In this document: piece after piece, positions 1 to 9,591 of the stretch
Numbering within the stretch: the stretch's first letter is position 1
Layout of the letters: each line of letters starts with the position of its first letter
The notes under the pieces: generated by a model
What the model was told of the DNA's origin: nothing
Databases searched by the model: none
What the model saw: only the letters and a program-made list of their open reading frames with translations
Made by a program: the position numbers and the translations under genes
Source of the DNA: Penelope pileata
Taxonomy: Eukaryota > Chordata > Aves > Galliformes > Cracidae
Length of the DNA stretch: 64,000 bases
Assembly (NCBI GenBank): GCA_013396635.1
Contig: WBMW01003151.1
Coordinates: 8,719-72,718, forward strand
Direction: 5' to 3'

Positions 1-33
1 AAAAAGAAAAAGAAGAAGAAGAAGAAGAAGAAT
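1..33. repeat. Simple (AAG)n purine repeat
   Basis: The window opens with a run of A, AAG and AAGAAG units, about 33 bases, with purines only on the plus strand. It is cut by the window edge, so its full length is unknown. On the transcribed (minus) strand sense it is a CTT-type pyrimidine tract. Confidence 0.9.
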
Positions 34-109
34 ATTCCTGGCCTCGGGAATAATGATTTGAGGCATTGTGTTCATTTTGTTTATCAAGCAGCTATTCAGC
101 CTCTAGTGG

Positions 110-500
110 GGCCCAAGTGCTTATGCAAGCAAAAGCTTTTAAGAGTGCCTGCAGCTGCAATCCTGGCTTCCAGGTAGGCTGCAGGTTCAGCGCACAGCTG
201 CCCCAGGCTATCCCCGCTATCTCAGCTCCATCTGGAAGTATGGCTAAAATAGGATTTCAGATCCCGGTGTCTGTCTGTGTCACCGTGAGCAGGGGGAGGG
301 AGAAGGGAAAGAGAGGGAGGAGAGAACGGGGGAGATGCAAGGACTAGGAGTCACCATCCATACTTCAGTCTTAATACGAAATTAAAAGATCAGCCCCATT
401 TTGCTCCCGCTATATTCCTGCTGCCTGTGCAGTATGTGCTATTCAGCCTATCCGGCTTTGAGTTATGACTCATCCAAGTGCACCTGCGCCCATGTGTTAA
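110..500 (-). promoter_or_regulatory. TCF12: Candidate regulatory region, E-box and AP-1 cluster, possibly upstream of HEBAlt
   Basis: Seen directly: six E-box hexamers (CANNTG) at 114-119 (CAAGTG), 152-157 (CAGCTG), 195-200 (CAGCTG), 475-480 (CAAGTG), 481-486 (CACCTG) and 491-496 (CATGTG). The last three fall within 22 bases. A perfect AP-1 site, TGACTCA, lies at 466-472, and a long purine tract (pyrimidine in the gene's sense) lies at about 290-335. Known of the family: TCF12 has a short isoform (HEBAlt) whose own first exon lies in the intron between the exon ending PPGLPSS and the exon starting VYAPS, which is this intron. Inference: this could be its upstream control DNA, perhaps self-regulated because E-proteins bind E-boxes. 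I did not find the HEBAlt first coding exon in the window. Confidence 0.35.
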
Positions 501-919
501 GTACTGCCAAATAAAAGCCCAACATGCATTTACACAACAAAGAGATGTACCCCGCAAGGCAGCAGCGCTTCCCCCTCCCCTCCTGTTTGTTCTGAGCAGG
601 GAGAAAAATAATTCTGTCCTTCACTTCACTGGGGATTTTTCACTTCACGTGGATCTTTAAATGCAGATTCATTTATAAACAATTTTCTTGCTTTTAAGAA
701 TAAAGCATATTTAATACCACAGAACACCCCTATAGCATTGGATTATCACAGCCATTAATGATTTTTCCACCAAAACCCGTCCAACCTTTTTCATCAAAGC
801 CCTTTATTCTCGAAGGATAAATTTTCAAGCAAAGAGGGATCAACAAACTAGTTGCTTGAAAGCTTTCCTGATGCTGGGCTGAAGTTAGGAAAGGCTTAAT
901 GAAGGCTTTAAAATCCACC

Positions 920-1140
920 AGGGCTTCACAATGAACATCTGACTCGGTGATTTATGCATATTAATAACCTCAGTCCTACTGAGGCAAGCTGAGCTGTACA
1001 TGTCCTCCGAATCTTAATGTCTTCAGCTCCACTGGGATTATTACAAATGTAAATTTCTAAGATTCTCAGCTATTAATCTCTGTCTGTCCTCCTGTTCAGC
1101 AACATAATGACTAATTAAACATCAAAAGACCTGTACAGGA
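920..1140. promoter_or_regulatory. Candidate conserved intronic element
   Basis: AT-rich, non-repetitive segment with closely packed transcription-factor-like words: an octamer-like ATGCATAT at 954-961, a homeodomain TAATTAA at 1112-1118, and a perfect 7-base-arm hairpin (CCTCAGT / ACTGAGG, loop CCT) at 968-984. It lies about 300 bases downstream of the exon at 1426-1478. The composition resembles vertebrate conserved noncoding elements, but conservation was not tested. Confidence 0.25.
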
Positions 1141-1425
1141 GATCTTCTTTGACAGCTCCTGGCCCAGCTCTCTTCCCAAGAGAGGAATTCAAATGACAGG
1201 GACAAGTGGGTAGGAGCATATGAGCAAGCTACAAATCACTGCTATGAAATCTAAAAATTACACATCAAATGTGTATTTAGTCCTCAAGAACCACTCCCAA
1301 TCGCCTAGCCTAGCTGTTCACATCCAGTGAATCGTCTTCCTAATGGTAAGTTAAATAATTTGTATGTCAGGTAAATAGAACCCAATCTGAGCCACTTTAC
1401 TTGCTACAGAACATTTAGTACTTAC

Positions 1426-1478
1426 AGAAGAAGGCAAACCAGGGGGCACCTTTCTTACTTTCTTTGTCTGTAGAGGAT
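1426..1478 (-). CDS. TCF12: TCF12 coding exon carrying the nuclear localisation signal
   Basis: This 53-bp minus-strand exon completes a split Asp codon and then encodes PLQTKKVRKVPPGLPSS, ending on a codon boundary. It is flanked by a pyrimidine-rich acceptor ending in TACAG and a strong GTAAGT donor. It corresponds to about residues 176-193 of human TCF12 (numbering recalled); KKVRKVPP falls exactly on the annotated nuclear localisation signal at 181-188. Compared with the human sequence I recall, the only change is Ala to Thr at 180. TCF4 has a nearly identical stretch, but the preceding Asp-Pro-Leu-Gln and the other three exons fit TCF12 and not TCF4. The protein is a class I bHLH factor that dimerises with tissue-specific bHLH proteins on E-boxes in the nucleus. 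The DNA also reads as a CTCF-like core at 1439-1449. Confidence 0.95.
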
Positions 1479-3340
1479 CTGTACAGAAGGAAACAACACA
1501 ATTCATCAATGGCTATGCTGCAGATGGAAAAGAATAACTAGCCACAGTTTCTTCCTTTTCACAATGGATTTTTTATTTAATTCGTGTTTTTTTAATAAAA
1601 GAATGTGCAAAAGAAATTTGTCATCAATACAAGAGGCACTTAAATATGTAACATACACATGTTCTTTTCCAAAATAAAGCTTTGATAAATAATTACTTGT
1701 GATGCTTTCCATAAGGAAAGCAGTTATTCCTAAGAGCAGTAACACTGCAGGGTATGCTGATGCCGTTATACTCTTGATAAGAAATAAAGATTTTGAGATC
1801 CCTGAGAAGAAAAGTGGACTGAAGGTCGATACACATTTTTTCCTTTTCTGCACTTCATAGTAAAGACAGACTATAGAAAAGGATGCAAATTTCTATAGTA
1901 TTAAGATTATATTGTTGTTGTAAATAACAGCAAATCTAACGACCTAATTACTTTTCTTAAGCAATAAATACCATTCAAATTTTAATGCAACAGTAAAGTT
2001 GGAAATACACTTGCTTCCTTCTACCAATAACTTTAACATAACAAAAGTAGCCAGCAATTTCATTACCTAAATCTAGAGTCTGAACCAGTTTAGTCAGCTG
2101 CTAATAAAATTAATCCGAATACTATACACGCAAATTAGAAGTTAATGGATGTTCTGAAAATGATTATTGGGCAATGTTATCATTTCTACAGTTGATCAAT
2201 TGAGTCTTCAATTAAAATACAGAATTTCTATTTTTCTGTTTTCATTCTAAAAGGTGTTATCATAGTTTTAGTACAAGATATGACAATAGAAATTAATTAC
2301 TCATTCCCACGTGCAATAAATGCACAAAATTGCAGGTAAACATACTTGATATCTTTACTCTGATCACGCCATACAAGATGTCTGAAAGGGAAATGACTTT
2401 TGGAGGAGGCATTTACACTGCACACAAAGTGTGAGTTGGAAGGGAAAACTGGTTGATTTCAATGAACTTGAAGTAGCAAATTTAAAAGAGAGAGCGTTGA
2501 AAATCCTGGACAGACCATAATTCAACTTTGCTTTAGATTCTTAGATGGTAGTTTTGTATCATTTAACTAATTCATTTAAAAAAGGAAAAGCTATTTCAGA
2601 TGCACTTTCTCAAGCCACTGGAAAGGAGACTCGAGATATAAGCACACTTTTTCCTGGGATTTTGGGAAAAAACTTTCCTAAATTTGTAAACTCCACCTTC
2701 CCATGCCTCAGCTTCCCATCTGGCGGTTTTAGTTGTGAAAGGAGTGATATTCTGCTGCTAGCAGTTTGAAAAAGGTTTGTACCCCTTGAGTTTCTCCTTC
2801 AACAAAAAAAAAAATAAGTAGGAGTACCGCTCTGAAAACGCTACATTTACCTTCATTAATTTAACAGCATCTGGAACTCTGAATGGTTTGCTCAAGAAAC
2901 TAAACCAAATACTCAGGTATATAATAGAAATTGGATAATCTGGCTTAGGATTCTCCCTCAATGATCATTTCAGATGCTCCCCCAACCTTTCTGCCCACGT
3001 TAATAGTGTCTCTCTGTCCAGCAGCCCAAGTCACGCTGCAGCAGGCACCCTGCTGCTCATAACCATCACAAGCTACTATTTTAGTAATATTTCACTAAAC
3101 TGATTCAGTGGGGGTAAATAACAGTAGCACAAGTTTAAACACTCTTCTAACCAGCAAACAAAATATTTCACTCAACTTTCCTTGGACAGTTTGTCTTCTA
3201 TAACAGATCTGAAGAATGTCTGCATTTAGTTCTCATATTCTAAGGAGCATGAGCACTTCCAAAAATATTTGTGAAGAAAGGCATCCTCAGATTAAATGAT
3301 GGTTGTCTTGACAACAGATTAAATAAACTGTGTGAAGATG

Positions 3341-3362
3341 TACCTATATGTACATATAGGTA
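3341..3362. repeat. Perfect 22-bp palindrome
   Basis: The 22 bases read identically on both strands with no loop (left half TACCTATATGT, right half its exact reverse complement). A second small hairpin, GTTGTC-TT-GACAAC, lies just upstream at 3303-3316. It may be a dimeric protein site or a chance AT-rich palindrome. No element boundary or target-site duplication was recognised around it. Confidence 0.85.
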
Positions 3363-4039
3363 AAATTTCAAAGACACTTTTATAATTAAAGGTTTAAAAA
3401 ACAATTTCAAGCATGTTCGGGACTATTGTAATGCTCAAGAGTTTGCAATTTCTAGACAATAATAAAGTTACTTCAAGAAGCAATTTGCATTTGATGAAAT
3501 GTTATTTTGGGGCAAAATAGCTTCTAAGTTATATGGTTCCAACAAGCAAGACTAATGCTGAGTTTAAATGCTGCACAGAATAAGGGGCACTCAAAAGCAA
3601 AATACACAGAACTAGAGCAATCAATGACAAACTGCTAACAGTGAAAATATGGTAGCTTTTAGACTAGAATATCAGGTTACAGCCTCTCCTTTTTCTAACC
3701 TTGCATACCCAATTATTTGGGATACCCCTATAGCAGAAATGATACAACAGCTGGCTCATTCTTGATTCTCTAATTCAACAGAAAGTCTTTACGAGCTATG
3801 AATTATTACCAGCAACTATGACTGAAAAGTTCTATTTATCAGTGAGTATCTCTGGAATATAAACACTCCTACAGTGTTTTATTTATTTTTAAGCAGGTTC
3901 TTGCCTGACAATTTTGCAAGGTAGTTTGATTTAAGGATAAACTACTAGTCTCCAATTGCTAACAACTTTAAAGGCATGTTGAACCAATTACAATGAGCTA
4001 TGTATTGCCCTGAATAAAGTTACTTTTAGCATATAAAAG

Positions 4040-4250
4040 GATAATTGTTTCCCCTTTGTGTCCTTCCCCTGCTAAATAATGGTAATGACCTCAAGGTCAG
4101 GCATTTCCAGGAGTTAATGATGGCATGGGTTAAGGGCACTCAGCTGGTCATCAACTCCTATCCATCTGCCATTATTGCTTTTGCAATTAAGGGTTTTATT
4201 GGAGTTTCTTGTTTGTTTTATAAGCAATACTGATCAGTGTCAAATTCAAA
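4040..4250. promoter_or_regulatory. Candidate conserved element with nuclear-receptor everted repeat
   Basis: The segment contains TGACCT-CA-AGGTCA at 4086-4099, two perfect nuclear-receptor half-sites as an everted repeat with a 2-base spacer. The right half-site is also the extended TCAAGGTCA form preferred by orphan receptors such as ERR and SF-1. A forkhead-like TTGTTTGTTTT lies near 4210. It ends about 180 bases below the exon at 4428-4563. The role is inferred from motifs only. Confidence 0.3.
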
Positions 4251-4427
4251 CTAGCACCCCAAAGAAAATTTTAATAATTCTGCTCTCTCTCATGCAGCAG
4301 TTTGTTGTAATTTGAATGCTCAGTAAAGAGCAACCTCCAGTATACAAGATGAGCTGTCAAATAAAATAATAAAGTCTGCAGAAATGTGTCATGAATGAAA
4401 GTTTAAAAAACGGTCTGTATTACTCAC

Positions 4428-4563
4428 CAAGAGCTGGTGAATCATGAAGTGGTCTTCGGCGCTGATTTGTGCCAGAAAATGGGTAGTAGGCTGCTCCAGG
4501 TTTTCCCGAGGATGACAGCTGACCTGGACTTCCAAGCCCCATATCTGACCGAAGCAGACTAGA
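4428..4563 (-). CDS. TCF12: TCF12 coding exon (second half of the heptad-leucine segment)
   Basis: This 136-bp minus-strand exon starts on a codon boundary after a TTTTACAG acceptor. It encodes SSLLRSDMGLG, then SPGQLSSSGKPGAAYY, and ends RRRPLHDSPAL plus one base before a GTGAGT donor. It matches about human residues 131-175 with the same length of 45 codons. From recalled human sequence, the differences are at 136, 138, 144, 154, 158, 161, 163, 164 and 173, all conservative or in the Ser/Pro/Gly-rich linker. It supplies the third and fourth leucines of a four-leucine heptad segment (about residues 119-140); the first two come from the exon at 20239-20303. Glycine and proline within the segment make a real coiled coil doubtful. 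The RRRPLHDS basic patch precedes the localisation signal in the next exon. The length is not a multiple of three, so skipping it alone would shift the frame. Confidence 0.96.
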
Positions 4564-5608
4564 CTGTAAAATATACACGGGAAAGTAAAATTAAACTCTG
4601 CAACAACCAAGCTGTAAGTACACCACACTAACCTACTATTAAAAGCACATAGTACGCTTGGCATTTATGGGCATTTACTGGGTTTGCAGGGAAGGCCTTT
4701 GAGTTCAGAAAATAGACTACAGCATAATTCAGAAAGATGGAGAACGTTCAGCTGTAAGCCCCCCAACAACATCATCTCTTCCCTTTAAAAGGTCTTAAAG
4801 AATCTAGTTAAATGGTAAACAAAAATCATAATACTTTGTTTAGTTTGCTAAGTAATACCTCGTGTATTACAACATAAACATAGCTGCGAAGAGTTTACAG
4901 TGTGACATCAGGTTTTAGTACATACTCAGAAATCCTGTTATATTACGTTCATAAAAACATGTTAAGAAACATCCCAAAAATATCAAACAGACAGAAGAGA
5001 TAACAGATTAGATGGATGCATAGAATATAAAGCTTTATGACATTTTAAAAACCTCAGCACTGTAGTTGAACGCATTCTGTTCCCTTTTCAAGCAGTGAAT
5101 GTGAAAATATCCTAAACCACTAACAAGTGCACTGAACGTTATTTGGCCTCACAGTATTTCAACTTCTGTGAAACTGAAATGAATGCTGGCGATTTACAGG
5201 AATTGAAGTTTTTCTATGGTTGGTACCATGCTTAACCCTGTTTTAGTCTTGAAGTGGAGAGCAGCTGCTTCAGCACTGCGGCTTCCTGGGCTGCAGCAGC
5301 TCGCTGCAACGCATGCAGATGCCATCGCTTCTTCTCCTCACCTTTCACATTACGGACCAAGCAGGAAACCTGGGCAATATTTTGTGAAAAGCATTTCTTT
5401 CAAACCATCCTTGTCCAGAAAAAAAAAAAAACAAAAAAAAAAACAAGAAGAACTAGTTCTGTACTTATCCCAAGACTGAACCAAAAAGGTAAAGTAATCC
5501 TCAGCCCAGGAGAACCCAGGACTGAAGGAAAGCTTCGTTGCATAGCCTCTGGTGAAGAAGTACTGTGATAGTTCTCTCATGCAGCAGAAACAAGGCCTCA
5601 CTGACAGA

Positions 5609-5690
5609 CCACAGAGACACTGAGGCTGGGAGGGACCTCCGGAGGTCACCTGCTTGAGCCCTGCTTGCTCAGAGCTGCCAAACACAGCGA
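5609..5690 (-). mobile_element. CR1 LINE 3'-end fragment
   Basis: The plus strand reads GAGGCTGGGAGGGACCTCC followed by GGAGGTCA and TTGAGCCCTGCTTGCTCAG. This is the reverse complement of the CR1 3' untranslated region (usual form: ...GACCTCTAGAGGTCCCTTCCAACC). It is a short, old, heavily truncated copy on the minus strand and has lost the clean ATTCTATG tail. Edges are approximate. Confidence 0.75.
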
Positions 5691-6999
5691 GGAACCATGG
5701 AGCTCACGTTGACAACAATGCCCCCCCCCCCAGCAGCTCCTTCTGAGCACTGGTAATGAACTTGGAAATGCAGTGGGTTGCAGAGAGGCACCTCTGAAAA
5801 AGAAGTAGGGTTCCCAGCTCTTACATTCACAAGGGGGAGACAGGGATGGACGCAACAAAAAAACAGTAACAGGCTCTTCAACTCACTACTACCAAGCCAT
5901 TCCAAGAGGCACATATCTGTATCTTTTCCAAACTTAACCTCCAACCTTTACCTCATTACATTTGCCACCCTTGCTTTTGTCCCAGGCATTCTAGTTCTTG
6001 ATATTTTCATTAGTTTGAACTTCAAAGTAGTGGCGGCTGCTGTATGAACCTAAAATAAGCGCATAGATAGTATACAAAGCCAGTAAATCTCAAACTGTGC
6101 ATCCTGTTCTACAGAAGTCTCCTGGCCTATATTGTATTTGGTTAAGAATTTTTGTTCTTCCCAAATAGAACAAATAAAAATGGCCAAACCAATCAACCAA
6201 AAAAACACCACCCAGAAGCCCACAACCCTCTTCTGCCACTCCTACCATCAGATGAGGCATCTGTTTAGAATTTCATAATTGTTCCCAAGTCTTCCCAAAT
6301 AAAATAAAAATAGATGTCATTAGTTCATCTTATTGATTTTTCTGCCTGTCTGAACCAATTGAGAAGCAATATTGATTAGAACTGATCTTTTCCTAAGGGC
6401 ATCTGATAAAGAAAGGAATACAAAAATCCCACTGAGGATAGCAAAAAGGCTTTGTACTACCAGCACCGAGCTTCCCTGCCTAACTGCCCGAGGTCCCCAC
6501 GCACAGGCGCATCGCTTGCAGTCTGCAGCATTCTCCATCGAGAACACTCACCCTCAATCCCAACCTCATCTGCCAAGCATGGATCCAATTACTAAAGAAT
6601 AATCAATGACTGGTTATTCTCCTGAACAATGCTGTGTCCTGCTTGGGTTACTCTTATAAATAAACAGGCATCAGCCTTAAAACTTTGCCTCTTTGGTTTT
6701 TATAAGGCATATTTTCCAGCTTTGAAATAAACATGCTCTTATTTAAAGCAGTACTTTCCCTGGGGAATGTGTGTTCGACAACCAACCTAAAAAAACAAAC
6801 CACACCTTAAAAAGACTTTTATTATAATCAACTAAAAATACAATAATCCCAATTCCAAAGACACTGGAGCAGAGTATGGAGCTAAACACGCTGCTCTACT
6901 TTTCAAGTTAATCTCTTTCAGCTAAAGAAAAGAAAAAAAAACAGTTGATAGCGGCAAGGGAAAGAGCATGACCTGAGACCAAAAATAATGACACTTTAA

Positions 7000-7115
7000 C
7001 CTATCTGCATAGGGTGGGGGGAGGCAGCGTGGCAGTGCCCGTGTGTATTAATGCATCTCTGTCACCGAAAACCAGCAACTTTGTACTGCAGCTGCATTTA
7101 CCTCCATGCAAAGTG
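7000..7115 (+). repeat. 116-bp perfect direct repeat, copy 1 (ends at an N)
   Basis: This block starts CCTATCTGCATAGGGTGGGG, ends CCTCCATGCAAAGTG, and is base-for-base identical to 7205-7320. The ambiguous base N at 7116 follows directly after its last base. Zero divergence plus an N at the exact boundary suggests an assembly join and not an old biological duplication; a very recent tandem duplication is the alternative. Confidence 0.95.
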
Positions 7116-7204
7116 NCCTGTCCTCAAAAAGTATTTTCAGAAAAATGAAATGCAAGGAAGTCATGTATCCCACTGCTGAAATGGTGAGGCGGGGGGAAAA
7201 GAAT

Positions 7205-7320
7205 CCTATCTGCATAGGGTGGGGGGAGGCAGCGTGGCAGTGCCCGTGTGTATTAATGCATCTCTGTCACCGAAAACCAGCAACTTTGTACTGCAGCTGC
7301 ATTTACCTCCATGCAAAGTG
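7205..7320 (+). repeat. 116-bp perfect direct repeat, copy 2
   Basis: Second copy of the block at 7000-7115. The two copies are separated by the N and 88 bases that occur only once. Open frames through this block are chance; no protein family is recognised. Confidence 0.95.
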
Positions 7321-9567
7321 AGCTTCCATTCAAACTTACAAGCTGATCAACCATAAGCTTATATCAGAATGGTATGTCTGAGAGCTTAAAAAAGAGCTCC
7401 TTACTCAACATATTTTAAATAGTTTTAAAATTGATTCTTTCATAGAACTTGAGATTTAAAGTAAGAAACAGTTTGACTACTTTGGAAGTTCTCTTTTACA
7501 CAGCCCAACTGTTCCAGCCTCTAGAATCCCAGTGATACAATTTGAAGCCAAAACGCCACTCTGTCTCCAACGAACTTCTAGGACACCGGTCAGCAGAATT
7601 CTAATATGCTGGTAAACAATTTTTTGATTTTCTTCCTTTGATATTAAAAAACATGGACAAGCAAAGGCCTACAGATGTCCTTATGCAATATTCCTTGAAG
7701 GTCTCAAACTCTTCTAAACTTGCAAGGTTTTCCCCCAGTTAAATTGCCTATCTTATTACTGGGTCTCCAAAGGAAAAGCTAGAACAAAATTAAGCGCAGA
7801 CAAGTAATTGCTCTGTAAGATATCAGCAGGGTACAGAGGTCTGGGGTGCAAATAACCATTCACCTTAGTTCCAGGCAATCCAGTTTAAGCCAAAAATACA
7901 ACCAAGACACAAAATGTTGAATTCCACTTCACTCAGCTCTGCAAACTTTGGCAACTGTAACGAATAATCACTCCAAGATAGGAGCTGAATTTGGAAAAAA
8001 ACAACACTGACATATGATGTAACTTCATTTTAAATTTAAATTCTAGAGATAAGTTTGCAATTACCACTACGTTGTTAAAGAATCTCATCCTGAGAATACC
8101 ATCAAATAGTAATGTGAAATAGTGTTACCATTTTGAGAACAAAGGGACCTTGAATGAGTAATCAATAGCAACTGGCAGAAAATGAGGCATTAATTATGAT
8201 CCTCTGTAGCATTTTGTCTCAAACAAGGTTTCATTATAGATATTGTGCTAACCTGTACCTCTTAAAGCCATTACCGATAGTTCTGATACATTTTTGGTCT
8301 GTTTCGGGAGTAGAAACAAATAAGAATTAAAAAAGCATCAACAATAAAACATCTCAAATGTTATATGATAGCTTAAGTATTTTTTCTTGATCAATTTAAA
8401 GGAAATCAGGGGTTGCTAATAGAACATCTCAGGAGAGGATCCTCTAACAACACGCTGATAATTGCAAACATATTCCTCATTTAAAAAAAAATACTCAGAT
8501 CTTATAAGCTCAATGTAGTCTCTTGAAAATTTAATTATCATCTCCTATACCTAAAGTATCATGCAGGTTTGAGAAGATAATGACAGTCATCCATCAACTG
8601 CATCCTGCCAGCGTAATCAGGCTAATCTAGCTCACTGGAGTAAAAAACAGCTACCTAGGGTACTAAACACTGAAGTGATGCAACATCATAAACAAAATAA
8701 CAGACATTTAAGTTTTACTGTCTTCCTAATTAACTCAGAAAAATACCAAGGTATTGATATATTGCTTTCTGATACATTACAATAATATATCAATAAAGCT
8801 CTTTCTGGTTCACCATGAGCTGCTTATTCCATGTGTACTCCACGTAAGTGGACTCTGCTACTGGGGGCAACTCTGTCTGTGTGTGTACAGTATGACTGAG
8901 ATTGAGCATGGGAACAGGGGACGGTGAAGCAAACATCAAAGGATGAAGTTTATGTGCAATTCCAAACATTTTTTAAGCAGTGGGAGCAGCAAAGACTAAA
9001 TGTCAAGGGAAATAAATATTTTGTATTTCTTCTGCATCTGAATGACTTTAAAGCATTCAATTAATACAACTATTTCAAATAAATACTTTCCTTCTCTTAC
9101 GTGACAGTGGCTTCCCTGCATTGATCCCACGCACTGGCAAGACTACAAATTCTGCCTTCCACTTCTAAAAGCGGCACCCTGCTGGTGTTGGTGTCCAATC
9201 CCCGAGGTTATGCTGGCTCAGCTTGTCTTCGCTCATCCCCCCAGGCCAGGTATTCTTGCATTGCTCACTGAATTCTAGCAAGGCGTTACTAAGCATTGTG
9301 ATTACAGGTCAGGCTCCCTCCCTTTGCATCTCTTTGCTACGTTATGAAAACAGTAATTTGAACGTCTTCTTACTGTGACTATACAAAAGCAGAAGGTTTG
9401 TGGAGAACTGCAATATGGCAGAAAAGAAGCAGCTGAAGGTTTATTCACCTCCTTCATCGGTACAAGTCTTCTTGCTTTTCTCTGTGATTACAATACACAA
9501 TCGTGAGAAACCAACATTATAATATAAAGACTGTATGCTGAATCTTATTTACAGAATGCAGACTATA

Positions 9568-9591
9568 AAGGATATATAAGGATATATCCTT
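9568..9591. repeat. Inverted repeat, 10-bp arms
   Basis: AAGGATATAT and its exact reverse complement ATATATCCTT are separated by AAGG. The left arm and loop also form a short direct repeat of AAGGATATAT. AT-rich, probably incidental. Confidence 0.8.

Larger units (their letters stand above)
1..1425 (-). other. TCF12: TCF12 intron, 5' part (continues beyond window start)
   Basis: This is the intron following the exon at 1426-1478, read on the minus strand; its donor is GTAAGT directly below 1426. In the TCF12 family the next exon begins with the residues VYAPS. I looked for it on the minus strand here and did not find it, so the intron runs out of the window. The stretch holds a purine repeat, an E-box-rich segment and an AT-rich segment with homeodomain-type motifs, listed separately. 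No other gene is seen. Confidence 0.85.
1479..4427 (-). other. TCF12: TCF12 intron, 2.9 kb
   Basis: Bounded by the GTGAGT donor below 4428 and the TACAG acceptor above 1478, both minus strand. AT-rich, with no CR1 or other mobile element that I can recognise. It holds a perfect palindrome at 3341-3362 and a motif-rich segment at 4040-4250. The open frames here (such as 1506-1853 minus, and 2545-2769 plus) have no recognisable domain and look like chance. Confidence 0.9.

Noticed and set aside
1..1425. HEBAlt first coding exon or the VYAPS exon
   Set aside because: Searched on the minus strand for the expected peptides; neither is present in this part of the intron.
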